Below are positions 36,299 to 44,939 of a stretch of DNA of 64,000 nt, piece by piece; position 1 is the stretch's first letter; the number at the start of each line of letters is the position of its first letter. The position numbers and the translations under genes are program-made. This stretch comes from Chryseobacterium shigense (GTDB taxonomy: Bacteria; Bacteroidota; Bacteroidia; Flavobacteriales; Weeksellaceae). Location: NCBI RefSeq assembly GCF_014207845.1, contig NZ_JACHLC010000002.1, positions 581,633-645,632 on the forward strand, read 5' to 3'. The notes under the pieces were generated by a model. That model was not told the origin of the DNA. It saw only the letters and a list, made by a program, of their open reading frames with translations, and did not search any database.

Positions 36299-36922
36299 TT
36301 AATCTTCAATTGTTAAAGTTAAAGGCAGTTTGAGATGATATCTTACGGGGTCTCCTTTTACAACAGCCGGAGAAAATTTTTCAGAAATGGAATACAGCGC
36401 AATTTCAGCCTGCCTGTTGAAGGTAAAATTGTCTCCCTGAGCATGTACATTACTGATGCTGCCATCTTTTTCAACAATAAAACCCACATTTGCTTTTACC
36501 GTTTTTGTTTCGGTATAAACCCCACCGGTATAAAAAAGATTGGCAACTTCCTGTCTCAAAATATTGAACCCACCGGGGTATTCAGCGGATCTTTCGCTGT
36601 CTGAAGTTTTAGTTATGCTATTTGTATTGTTTTCGGTTTTTTTTAGAAATTGAAGGTCTTCAAGGTTTCTTACCTTTAAAAGTGCTCCTATCATGGCTAC
36701 ATTTTCAATGCTGTCCATCTTTTTCATGAAGAAAAGGAAGTCATTTTTTATTCCGACTTTTTTAACGATATTGGGCTCGGCATCAAATTTCTTTTTAAAC
36801 TCTGTGTTCAGCATGCTTCTATGATGGTTATAATAATTTTTAACCTGCCGGAATTCCTCCTTCTGCTGCGAAAAACAGAAAGAGAAAAGAAGAGAGCATA
36901 TGCAAAGGAATAAAGCTTTCAA
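36299..36922 (-). CDS. Exported protein with a TonB C-terminal-like domain
   Basis: A 207-residue exported protein (signal ..FCFSQ, about residue 18). The C-terminal half matches the TonB-C fold: YPGGFNILRQEVANLF, ANVGFIVEKDGSISNVHAQG and FSPAVVKGDPVRYHLKLPLT. It lacks the proline-rich linker and inner-membrane anchor of a true TonB. Many Bacteroidetes encode such free TonB-C proteins of unclear role. It precedes tadA by 2 bases. Confidence 0.72.
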   Translation of the reverse strand: MKALFLCICSLLFSFCFSQQKEEFRQVKNYYNHHRSMLNTEFKKKFDAEPNIVKKVGIKNDFLFFMKKMDSIENVAMIGALLKVRNLEDLQFLKKTENNTNSITKTSDSERSAEYPGGFNILRQEVANLFYTGGVYTETKTVKANVGFIVEKDGSISNVHAQGDNFTFNRQAEIALYSISEKFSPAVVKGDPVRYHLKLPLTLTIED

Positions 36923-36977
36923 AAGAGTATATTTATGTAAATATAATTAAAAAATATGAGCTTTTTATCCTTTGAAA

Positions 36978-37898
36978 TCAGCTTTCCAAATAGCGGTTCA
37001 AAGATTCCTGAAGATGGGTGCGGATATCATCAACTAAACATTTCGGTTCCAGAACGGTTACTTCTTTACCATAAGAAAGAATTTCCTGCATAAAATCGTA
37101 AGTAGGGTGGAGAAAAAACTCAAAATAGATCTCTTCCGGTGTTTCCTTGGTTTCTTTCTGAGACTGGTGAAGCGGAAAGCTTCTGATATATTCTCCCTGA
37201 TGTCTGCTGCATTTCATGACAATTTTCTGCGGATTCTGTTCTGCGAGATTCATGACACCGAAAGCATTTTTAAAATGTTCTCTAAAGTTATAGTTGTATT
37301 TTTCCCGGAACTTGTTTTTGCTTACATCCAGATAGTTCACTCTGTCCAGCCCGAATGATTTCAGGGTTTTGTCTTTGGTGTCTATGGCGATCAGGTACCA
37401 TCTGTCCTTCGATTCTTTTAAAGCCAGCGGATGTACTTTGCGTGAGGTCATGATCTTATTTTTGTAGTTGTAGTGCTCAAAACTCACAACTCTCTTGTTA
37501 CGGATCGCAAAGAAAAGATCATAGAAATGCTCTATTCCGGTTGGTTTTCTGCTTTCAAAAAAGATAAAATCTGAAAAATCCGGATGAAGATTTAAAGCGT
37601 TGCTGACCTGGAAAGATTCCAGAAGCTTCTGGTTATATTCATCCACTTCCATGATCGGGCGGCTTTCAATATAGTATCTGTTATCACCCTTTTTCTTATT
37701 GTGAATGGAAAGGTTAAAAAGATCGGAAATTTCACGGATATCCCTCTGCAGCGTACGGATAGAATAACTCTTGATCCCCGCATCCTGGAATTCAAATGAG
37801 TTTAAAAGATAGTCCTCCAGCTGGGTATAGGTAGCCGGAGAACTTTCTAATCTTTTGATAATTAAGGCATATCTTGTCAGATAAAAATCTTTTTTCAT
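36978..37898 (-). CDS. WYL-domain transcriptional regulator
   Basis: A 306-residue DNA-binding regulator. A winged helix-turn-helix occupies about residues 1-60 (TYTQLEDYLL, SIRTLQRDIREISDLF). The WYL domain follows at about 120-200, with the literal motif in DRWYLIAIDTKDKTLKSFGLDRV, abridged, and a C-terminal WCX-like extension (PTYDFMQEILSYGKEVTVLEP, abridged). WYL proteins sense nucleic acid or nucleotide ligands in known cases: PafBC in the mycobacterial DNA-damage response, BrxR in phage defence. Its own promoter carries the dyad shared with the toxin, patatin and endolysin promoters, so I infer that it autoregulates and controls that set. The ATG at 37898 is preferred over one eight codons upstream, though either fits the promoter. 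Confidence 0.88.
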   Translation of the reverse strand: MKKDFYLTRYALIIKRLESSPATYTQLEDYLLNSFEFQDAGIKSYSIRTLQRDIREISDLFNLSIHNKKKGDNRYYIESRPIMEVDEYNQKLLESFQVSNALNLHPDFSDFIFFESRKPTGIEHFYDLFFAIRNKRVVSFEHYNYKNKIMTSRKVHPLALKESKDRWYLIAIDTKDKTLKSFGLDRVNYLDVSKNKFREKYNYNFREHFKNAFGVMNLAEQNPQKIVMKCSRHQGEYIRSFPLHQSQKETKETPEEIYFEFFLHPTYDFMQEILSYGKEVTVLEPKCLVDDIRTHLQESLNRYLES

Positions 37899-37952
37899 TC
37901 GTCTGTATTTTATGTGCAGCAACGCTGCGTTTCATGGTAAAATTTTATAAGA

Positions 37953-37986
37953 CAAATATATATGCTTAATGCGACAAAATGTGTCG
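37953..37986 (-). promoter_or_regulatory. Dyad-operator promoter of the WYL regulator gene (site 1)
   Basis: Inverted repeat CGACA-N5-TGTCG at 37972-37986, then exactly 11 bp, then -7 box TATATTTG at 37953-37960, read on the minus strand. The predicted start of transcription is about 50 bases upstream of the WYL gene. The same arrangement recurs at four other promoters (50137, 50481, 51753, 52344). Confidence 0.8.
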
Positions 37987-37990
37987 TGTT

Positions 37991-38149
37991 TTATTTTTTC
38001 TTTTTAAGTTTTAACGCAATTTTTAAATCTTCAGTCCCTTTAATTGTTTCATCACTATACACAACAATTTTCACTTTTTTGCCTTGGGTTCGCGGATAAT
38101 CTTCCAACATTACAAATTCCCGTTTACAGCTTCTACAGGTTTTGAAAAT
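37991..38149 (-). pseudogene. Orphan fragment of the toxin C-terminal tip
   Basis: A 52-codon open fragment ending in TAA at 37991, without a start codon, that matches the last 50 or so residues of the 783-residue toxin. It begins IFKTCRSCKREFVMLEDY and ends DLKIALKLKKKK; the intact tip reads IFKTCGSCKREFVMLEDY and ends in KLKIK. Nucleotide identity is very high over 38085-38145 and falls towards the 3' end. It lies directly behind the terminator of the immunity gene. Displaced toxin tips downstream of immunity genes are characteristic of polymorphic toxin loci. The conserved C-x-x-C is retained. Confidence 0.85.
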
Positions 38150-38152
38150 AAA

Positions 38153-38178
38153 AAACCGCTCAAGAAATTGAGCGGTTT
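38153..38178 (-). terminator. Terminator of the fibre-toxin-immunity operon
   Basis: A perfect 11-bp stem AAACCGCTCAA / TTGAGCGGTTT with a 4-base loop. On the minus strand it is followed by a T-rich tract. It starts 5 bases beyond the immunity gene stop. Confidence 0.85.
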
Positions 38179-38182
38179 AAAT

Positions 38183-38641
38183 TTAAAAAGAAATATTATT
38201 CTTTACTCTTCTTATACTTTCATTAACTAAAGCTGTAAAATCCCAGCCATTGGGTTTTAATAACGGCTCTGATCCTCCTTTTGCAAGAAAAGGCATTAAG
38301 AGATAAACTTTAGGATCTTCATTAGTTTCGTCCAAAAGAATTACACTATACATACTATCTAATACATCAAATGCAAAAAAAGCTTTATTTAAAGTTTGCC
38401 CGGCCATTTCCATATCTTCCTTGGCATATTCTTGAAGTTTTATAATCCCATCAATGTCATCAAATCCAAAATTATTAAAATCTCCGGCTAAAAATAAAAA
38501 CTCTCTAAATGCTTTTGGAAACTCTTTATTATTATTGAATTTTTGTTCAATTTGTTTAATTTTATCTAAAGAAAATCCTCTATTTACAAAATTTCTTAAT
38601 TGATGATTTTCTTTTACTTGAGTCAAATATTGTATATTCAT
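38183..38641 (-). CDS. SMI1/KNR4 (SUKH)-like immunity protein
   Basis: A 152-residue cytoplasmic protein resembling the SUKH superfamily of toxin immunity proteins: IKQIEQKFNNNKEFPKAFREFLFLAG (abridged) is the usual helix-strand start, followed by a hydrophobic strand region and an acidic surface (DDIDGI, EDMEM). The start ATG overlaps the toxin stop (ATGA), so it is translated with the toxin. SUKH proteins protect producers against nuclease and deaminase toxins. The match is by pattern only, so the family call is moderate while the role as immunity partner is well supported by position. Confidence 0.72.
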   Translation of the reverse strand: MNIQYLTQVKENHQLRNFVNRGFSLDKIKQIEQKFNNNKEFPKAFREFLFLAGDFNNFGFDDIDGIIKLQEYAKEDMEMAGQTLNKAFFAFDVLDSMYSVILLDETNEDPKVYLLMPFLAKGGSEPLLKPNGWDFTALVNESIRRVKNNISF

Positions 38642-40989
38642 TTTATTTTTAATTTATCTTTTAACATTCTTGTACCCTCAATACTTTCGTCCGAAAATAC
38701 TATAATTTTCACTTTTTTGCCTTGGGTTCGTAGATAATCTTCCAGCATAACAAATTCCCGTTTACAGCTTCCGCAGGTTTTGAAGATGTTCCTGGTTTCT
38801 ATTACAAATTCATCTCCTTTATTCATATGGTTTTTCAGGAAGTTGAAAATGTACTTGATCTCGCTGTCGTATTTTCTTGGTCTGTTTGCAAAATCGACCG
38901 CTCCGTCTACAAATTTCTCGAAATTTTCCCAATCGTCCAATACATTTATTGTATTAGGCGGCAATTCAGGAGGGTCACCAAAACTTCCCAGCCATTTATC
39001 CTTATCTCCTGAAACTGAAAATTCTTCTACTTCTTCTATTAGTTTACCTTTTTTCTTTATAGTGGTTTTAAATTCGGCTTGGTTAAAACCTCTTTTCAAC
39101 GCAGGGAATTCTTCTAAATATTTGAAGTAAAGTTTTTTAAGGTTATTTGGAAAGAGGAGTTTAGTTTCAATTTTTTGTTTCCAAAGTTGCTCTACTAAAT
39201 CCATATTGTGGAATTTATTTCTTGTTTGCAGATATTTTTGTAATTCTTTCCATTTTGCCTGATTAAAATTTTTTCTAACATTCTTAAGTTTCTCAAATAC
39301 ATCTTCTATTAATTTCGTTAATGCTCCTTCTTTTCTCAGAAAGCTTATAACTTCTTGAAATCCCTTGATTATATCTTGTATGGTCTTAACAACAAATTTT
39401 GCAAATGTTCTTACTATTTTTGCTGTTCCTTTTATGAGGGCCCAGCCCAAGCGAAATATTCCTAAAATGAGCTCTGTTATTGCATTGGCAATAGCTGCTA
39501 TACTTAAGCTTCCCCCACTTATTATTGTTCCAACAATGATTTCAATGATCAATGATATAATAAAGCCATAAGCATATCCAACAAAATAACCACAAGCTAC
39601 TGGATCAAAAGTAAGACTAACTTCTTTTAATTTTTTATAAATAGATTTTGCAATTTCTGTAAAATCAATATCTTTGATAGACTGAATCACTTCATCAAAC
39701 TGTTCCAAAAGAGTAGGGAGATATTTTTCAATATTCTGAGCAAAATCTTTACCCAACGTGATGCCGTCATAAATCATTTTTACCATTGCAAACAAGCCGG
39801 ATACCGCATCTACAAGGCCATTCCATATGCCACAAAGTAAAGCGTTGTATACTTTTGTTCCATATTTCAGAATTTTCATATCTGATATGCTTTCCAAATT
39901 GGAAGCTACATTATGCATAATATAGTAAGCATCTAAATAAGCTTTATATAAGATCTCCAAAAAGCCTTTGGGCTGGTCATTATACTTAAAATCCTTTTTG
40001 ATATTCAATAATAGCTTTACAAAATTGTTTTGCTCTGTAAGCATTGTTTTTAAGTGCCGACTTATCTCCGTAAAGTTTACTGTTCCGGAAACATCTTTTC
40101 CGGATGAAAGAAGAGGATTGTACTTATAATTTTCATCAATTTCTCCATTTTCCAGTCTTGCTGGTTTGGGCTGCCATCTGTTTTCCTCAAGTCTTGCTTT
40201 TTCAATAAATACTATAATTTCTTCAAGAACGGCACTGGTTGCTGCTCTCAAAGCATCATTGGTCAGAATACCAAGACTGGGGTGAATAAAAGAAATTCCA
40301 CTGGAAAAAAAAGAAGCTACTTTGAAGTATGTTTTGGCGGCATTGATGCGAAAATCCTCAATATAGCCATTCGTTAAAAGACCTTTGATCTGATCGTCTG
40401 TTAATTCCGGGACTACAGCTCTGACCTCTTTGTAAATTTCTGTATTATCATATACATCATATGCCAGTCTTTTTTTTGAATTTAGGAAAGATAATACTTC
40501 CTCTGAGATTTTCATTGCTCCATAAGTTCCACTAACATTGTCTTTAGAGTTATCTTCTACGAAAATCAATATTTCTCTGCCTCTGGGCCTTGAAATTTCA
40601 AAGCATTCTTTAAGTTTTGTGGCTTCTGTAGAAGAAAATATAATGACCTTAAATGCAAAATTTTTTACATCTTTTACTCCATAATAATAAAAATCTTTTA
40701 CAGTAGTTTTAATTACAGATGTTAAATCGCTTCTGTTATCAGGAATGTATGTAAAAGTGCCTTCAACAGGAGTGTCTCCATCAGGATAATATTTATTCTG
40801 TATATCTTCAGCAGACTGATTAAACAGTTTTACAGTAGCCAACGGGCTCACATTACTCATTCCTCTGATATTTTCACCCATTGTAAATGGGTTTTTTAAG
40901 GAAGGAAATGCAGGAACAACGAATTTGTTATCTACCGATAGAGCCTCGTTGCCGATATCAAACACATCTTTATATTCTGTATTTTTCAT
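38638..40989 (-). CDS. Putative polymorphic toxin with a deaminase-like C-terminal tip
   Basis: A 783-residue protein without a signal peptide. Residues 1-460 are unrecognised, mostly helical. Residues 465-520 are strongly hydrophobic (GYFVGYAYGFIISLIIEII, abridged) and could form or enter a membrane. The C-terminal 90 residues look like a zinc deaminase toxin: DSE at 708-710, as a variant of the H/C-x-E motif, and CGSC at 739-742 as the C-x-x-C motif, then a strand KVKIIVFSD. Substrate (DNA, RNA, nucleotide or other) is unknown. An immunity gene overlaps its stop, and a second copy of the tip lies downstream. It is the sixth gene of an operon with tail-fibre-like proteins and starts 22 bases after a strong hairpin terminator. 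Confidence 0.7.
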   Translation of the reverse strand: MKNTEYKDVFDIGNEALSVDNKFVVPAFPSLKNPFTMGENIRGMSNVSPLATVKLFNQSAEDIQNKYYPDGDTPVEGTFTYIPDNRSDLTSVIKTTVKDFYYYGVKDVKNFAFKVIIFSSTEATKLKECFEISRPRGREILIFVEDNSKDNVSGTYGAMKISEEVLSFLNSKKRLAYDVYDNTEIYKEVRAVVPELTDDQIKGLLTNGYIEDFRINAAKTYFKVASFFSSGISFIHPSLGILTNDALRAATSAVLEEIIVFIEKARLEENRWQPKPARLENGEIDENYKYNPLLSSGKDVSGTVNFTEISRHLKTMLTEQNNFVKLLLNIKKDFKYNDQPKGFLEILYKAYLDAYYIMHNVASNLESISDMKILKYGTKVYNALLCGIWNGLVDAVSGLFAMVKMIYDGITLGKDFAQNIEKYLPTLLEQFDEVIQSIKDIDFTEIAKSIYKKLKEVSLTFDPVACGYFVGYAYGFIISLIIEIIVGTIISGGSLSIAAIANAITELILGIFRLGWALIKGTAKIVRTFAKFVVKTIQDIIKGFQEVISFLRKEGALTKLIEDVFEKLKNVRKNFNQAKWKELQKYLQTRNKFHNMDLVEQLWKQKIETKLLFPNNLKKLYFKYLEEFPALKRGFNQAEFKTTIKKKGKLIEEVEEFSVSGDKDKWLGSFGDPPELPPNTINVLDDWENFEKFVDGAVDFANRPRKYDSEIKYIFNFLKNHMNKGDEFVIETRNIFKTCGSCKREFVMLEDYLRTQGKKVKIIVFSDESIEGTRMLKDKLKIK

Positions 40990-41010
40990 TTTAATAATTT
41001 TAAAGATTAA

Positions 41011-41038
41011 TAAAAAAGGCAGAGTTTTTCACTCTGCC
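41011..41038 (-). terminator. Intra-operon terminator before the toxin gene
   Basis: On the minus strand GGCAGAG-N7-CTCTGCC is followed by six T residues, between the 1284-residue gene (stop 41061) and the toxin start (40989). Only 21 bases separate the T run from the toxin ATG, and no TAnnTTTG box is seen there. Toxin and immunity would need readthrough or a promoter inside the upstream gene. Confidence 0.75.
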
Positions 41039-41060
41039 CATAAAATATGCTTCAACAGAA

Positions 41061-44000
41061 TTATTGTAGTGCCTGCTTTAAATCAGATAAAGGAAGTGAT
41101 GCAATAATTTCTTTAGGATTATCATCTGTAGTCAGTTCAAGGAATCCGTTGTTTAATTCAATATTATCTATGAACTTATCGTCTCCGGAATTCAGTTGTG
41201 AATCAACAATAGAGAATTCAGTTTCAGTCACAACATCTGAAGGAACTTCAAATTCTTCAGGGTTTTCTTTCGTAAACGGAAGTGCTGTAAGGGTTTTCAA
41301 ACCTGCAGAATCCTCTTGTAGAATGTTTAAGGAAGTTGGAAGGGTAGTGATCCATGGTTTTCCTTGTTTCATGCCTACCGGCTCACGCATTTCATCTACT
41401 ATACTTAGATACATAGGATCTCCGATTACCGGTACTTCACCTCCGTTCCAGATTTTTCCTGTAGACATAAAGAACTGTACAGCATCTTCAAATCCTGGTT
41501 TTACCGTAACAATTACTCTGGCCATACCTGCCTGTAGGAAGCTTCTGAATAATGGATCTGTATTTTGTGAAAGATACATCTCCTGCCATCTTTTTCTTTC
41601 TCCCCAATAATATGGATAGAAAGTATAATCCATGATACTCCATTCGAAAGCCTGTTCCATAAATTTGGCTAATGATGTATATTGTTCAAGTTCTTCACCA
41701 AGAATTACTTCAAAGTTGCTCATTTTATCACCTACAGTAAATGCTTTTCCTAAAGGAGCAATATAATTTTGCAGAAGATAGGCAATACAGTTATGTTTCA
41801 GAATTACTGATTCCATATCACGGTAGAAATTGGCAAGACCGTCTTTTTTCTCATTGGCTGCTTCAGATTCCTCTTTTGCTTTGTCATCCAGCTCCTTCTG
41901 CTTGACAAGGAAGTCAGCATAGGCTTCTTCATATGCTTTAATGATCGCATCAAAGTTTTCTTTTTTCCATGACTCAATGAATTCGTCAGAAAGCGTACAA
42001 TATTTTGTCACTTTAAAAGAAGCAATATCAATATAATAAATATAAAAAGTAAGGGTAAATGTTCCTGTAGTATTGGCAGGAAAGCTTCTGTCTCCCTCAT
42101 GATCAGTTAATTCACCGGTATTATTAATTTTGATCTTCCCTTTTTTACGTTTTTCTTTGTAAGAATAATGAACATTATAATGGGTACATTTATAATTTTG
42201 AGGAACTGACATTGCGACATTTCTCATTTCCCAGTCAGAAGCCCCTGAAGTATCGTCATGATACTGATCTTCAGTGATATTAGCCTGAGGCATCGATGTT
42301 AAAGTAACTCCATAGATTTCGGCCCAGTGCTGAAGCTGCTCTTTTGTTGCTGTTTTGAAATCCGGCATTTTCCATTCGCCATCTGCTTTTCTTGGATCAA
42401 CCGGAGCTTTCAGCGTATCCGCTTTTACAGCTGGAGTTGCGAGGTTATGAAGTCTTGCAGGTTCAGGGATCATAAATTCAAACATGGTACGTTTACCATA
42501 GTTATAGATCTGATTTTTCATCTTTTTATCTACCCATCTGTATACACCAACTACATGTTTGTTTCCGTTTCTGTTATCAAAGCCATGAGCATTGTTTTCT
42601 TCAAACTCTTCAATAATTTTTTCAATTCTTTCTTCAGCTACTTTGGTCAGAATTCTTTCTGTGGCCTTTTCTGTAATTTCCTGGGATTTTTCCATAGCCT
42701 GTCTGGTGCTGTTCTCTTTAGAATTATGAGCTGCAAAGCTTCCTCCTACTTCAAAAGATTTTCCCATTCCACCATATCTGAAATGTGCTTCAGTATTGAT
42801 ATCCTGCTGTATAACGTTGGCTACTTCAGACTGCATATCATTTCTTGTCGTCGTCGTTGTATCGCTTAGTGTTTCTCTTTCTGTAGACTTTGATGTTGTG
42901 GTTTGGATTTCACTTCTTCTGAGCCTTCTTGTAGATTTTTGTTTAAACTCCTTAGCCATTACGTTTTCTATATGCGTAACTTCTCCGGGGATATAGGCAT
43001 GTGTTGATTGTACGACTTTAAGGTAATCTGCAATACCAAGTCTTTTTACACCAAAGTGTTTAGGGATAAAGGTTCCGGGTTGAGGATTGGTAGTTCCTCC
43101 AGGATTTTCACCCCCTTCGCCAGGATTTTCACCTCCGGGGTTTTCTCCTCCTTCACCATCGTCCACCATCGTTTTGAATGAGAATTTTCCGGTATATTCC
43201 TGATTTCGTGCAATATCGTGTTCAACTACAGTATGTTCTCCATTCTTAAAGTATAAATTGATTTTTATTCTTGTTATACTTTTCATGAAATTTACAGTAG
43301 GAGGAAAAACTACTTTTCCATCAACAATATCAATAGCTGGAACGCTTACGTTTTGCTGTCCGTCTCCTGAGATTTCCATAATGGCAGAAGAGAGGGCTAA
43401 AGAATCACTATCGGTATTATAGTAGAAGATAATGGCATTGCTATAGGTAAAAAGTGCTTTTACGGACATTACCTTTAAATAATAAGTTCCCGAAATTTCT
43501 ACGTAAGTGACCTTATTGGCTACAGGTACTAAAACACTTCCTATTTTTGCGTACTCTTGTTGCTGAATCGGTGAATTGGTAAATAATTCCTGAGTTTTAG
43601 ACGATGTCAGTTCATCAAGGACTTCAAAGACTTCAATGAATGTGTCATATTCTTCAGTAATTGTAACAGGGACTTTATCAATAAGGATTTCTTTATCAGA
43701 TACAAATTCAATCTTTGTAAGATCCAATTCCCCTTCTACATCATTGCCATTGTTTACAAGTGCAAAATTTTTAATGAATACTTCAAATAAATCTTCAGAA
43801 AGCTTTGCTTTAAGATCCTCAAAGTTAAGTTCATTTTTATATTCAAATTTGAATTCAGGAACACTCAGTCTTTCCAAAGCATCATATAATGCATCAATTT
43901 CTTCCTGATTGAGTCCTTCTTTATCGATCTGAGCATTGATTTTTTCAAGCATTGCATTATAAGCATCAATACCTTCCTGATTGGCACTAAGATATTGTTT

Positions 44001-44915
44001 GTTGGCCGTATCATATGCTTTTGCTCTAATTGTATAGAACAGTTTCTGCATTTTTTCAAGTTCGGACCTTAGCTGTACCAACCGGTCTCTTTCAAAGTTG
44101 AGAAGTGATAGGTCGGAAATTTTCTGTCCATCCACTTTAAGCTGTTGTTTAACTGCTGATGGAAGAACTGTTTCTTTTGTCACTCCACTTCCAGTCTGGG
44201 ACATATTCGCCCTTAAAGATGCAGCTGGAGTTTGCCCTTCGCCTTCTAATCCATCTCCTAATAACTTCATGGGTAATACTACTCTGGCATCAAGCGCTTT
44301 AGCTTTTAAATCTGTACCATTAATTTTTGTTAGTTCTGGTGTAACCGGCAAATCTGCAACATATCCAAAGTGTAGAGCCTTTAAAATATGAACCAACGCT
44401 TCTTTTACGTAAAAATTCTCTTGAGTAACGGTTTGATAAATTAAATTATCCCATATCTGTCCAACTTTACTTTGGATGGAGCTGTTATTATATAAGCTTT
44501 TGGCTGTATTTTCATCATCGGTAGAAATAGTTTCTCTTTTAGCAATTTTTCTTCCGATATTAAGTGCCTCAGAAAGAGGGCCTTCCTCAATTTCTACTTC
44601 GCTTTGATAACCAGTGGTATTGAATTCTTTTGCTTTACGTTCCAGGGCTTGAAATTTAACGAGCGCTGAATCTCCAGGGTTGATTACTGAATCAAAGGCA
44701 CTTGCTAATTCGGAAGGTTTTTGGACGAAGCCTAAATTCTGTTTTTTAGTTTCTGTTAATTGTGGGTTTCTCAAACTCACAAATCTGAAAAGTGTCTGGG
44801 ACGTATTGTTTGTTGGTGCTATGCTATCTGTTTCTTTATAGTTAATAATACCTTCTCCTACTAAGGATCCTCCTACAGTAAATGCAGTTTTTGTTGGTGT
44901 ATTGTTTGTTGCCAT
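41061..44915 (-). CDS. Very large orphan protein of the fibre-toxin operon
   Basis: A 1284-residue protein that I do not recognise. It has no signal peptide and no clear membrane segment. The N-terminal half (about 1-580) is helical with coiled stretches such as LRSELEKMQKLFYTIRAKAY. A Gly/Glu/Asn/Pro linker (GGENPG repeats) lies near residues 585-612. A Thr/Arg/Lys-rich, coiled segment follows near 640-760 (STRRLRRSEIQTTTSKS). The C-terminal part is mixed and aromatic-rich (FYPYYWGERKRWQEMYLS near residue 1100) and includes MARVIVTVKPGFEDAVQFF. Its size, cytosolic start and place after four fibre genes suggest a structural or scaffold component, but this is inference. It starts 24 bases after the fibre gene. 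Confidence 0.5.
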   Translation of the reverse strand: MATNNTPTKTAFTVGGSLVGEGIINYKETDSIAPTNNTSQTLFRFVSLRNPQLTETKKQNLGFVQKPSELASAFDSVINPGDSALVKFQALERKAKEFNTTGYQSEVEIEEGPLSEALNIGRKIAKRETISTDDENTAKSLYNNSSIQSKVGQIWDNLIYQTVTQENFYVKEALVHILKALHFGYVADLPVTPELTKINGTDLKAKALDARVVLPMKLLGDGLEGEGQTPAASLRANMSQTGSGVTKETVLPSAVKQQLKVDGQKISDLSLLNFERDRLVQLRSELEKMQKLFYTIRAKAYDTANKQYLSANQEGIDAYNAMLEKINAQIDKEGLNQEEIDALYDALERLSVPEFKFEYKNELNFEDLKAKLSEDLFEVFIKNFALVNNGNDVEGELDLTKIEFVSDKEILIDKVPVTITEEYDTFIEVFEVLDELTSSKTQELFTNSPIQQQEYAKIGSVLVPVANKVTYVEISGTYYLKVMSVKALFTYSNAIIFYYNTDSDSLALSSAIMEISGDGQQNVSVPAIDIVDGKVVFPPTVNFMKSITRIKINLYFKNGEHTVVEHDIARNQEYTGKFSFKTMVDDGEGGENPGGENPGEGGENPGGTTNPQPGTFIPKHFGVKRLGIADYLKVVQSTHAYIPGEVTHIENVMAKEFKQKSTRRLRRSEIQTTTSKSTERETLSDTTTTTRNDMQSEVANVIQQDINTEAHFRYGGMGKSFEVGGSFAAHNSKENSTRQAMEKSQEITEKATERILTKVAEERIEKIIEEFEENNAHGFDNRNGNKHVVGVYRWVDKKMKNQIYNYGKRTMFEFMIPEPARLHNLATPAVKADTLKAPVDPRKADGEWKMPDFKTATKEQLQHWAEIYGVTLTSMPQANITEDQYHDDTSGASDWEMRNVAMSVPQNYKCTHYNVHYSYKEKRKKGKIKINNTGELTDHEGDRSFPANTTGTFTLTFYIYYIDIASFKVTKYCTLSDEFIESWKKENFDAIIKAYEEAYADFLVKQKELDDKAKEESEAANEKKDGLANFYRDMESVILKHNCIAYLLQNYIAPLGKAFTVGDKMSNFEVILGEELEQYTSLAKFMEQAFEWSIMDYTFYPYYWGERKRWQEMYLSQNTDPLFRSFLQAGMARVIVTVKPGFEDAVQFFMSTGKIWNGGEVPVIGDPMYLSIVDEMREPVGMKQGKPWITTLPTSLNILQEDSAGLKTLTALPFTKENPEEFEVPSDVVTETEFSIVDSQLNSGDDKFIDNIELNNGFLELTTDDNPKEIIASLPLSDLKQALQ

Positions 44916-44939
44916 TTTAATATTTTGTTTTTTAATGAT

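Noticed and set aside
42327..42869. A 180-codon plus-strand ORF opposite the 1284-residue gene
   Set aside because: Phe/Cys/Ser-rich antisense shadow without recognisable domains; the minus-strand frame is continuous and in an operon.
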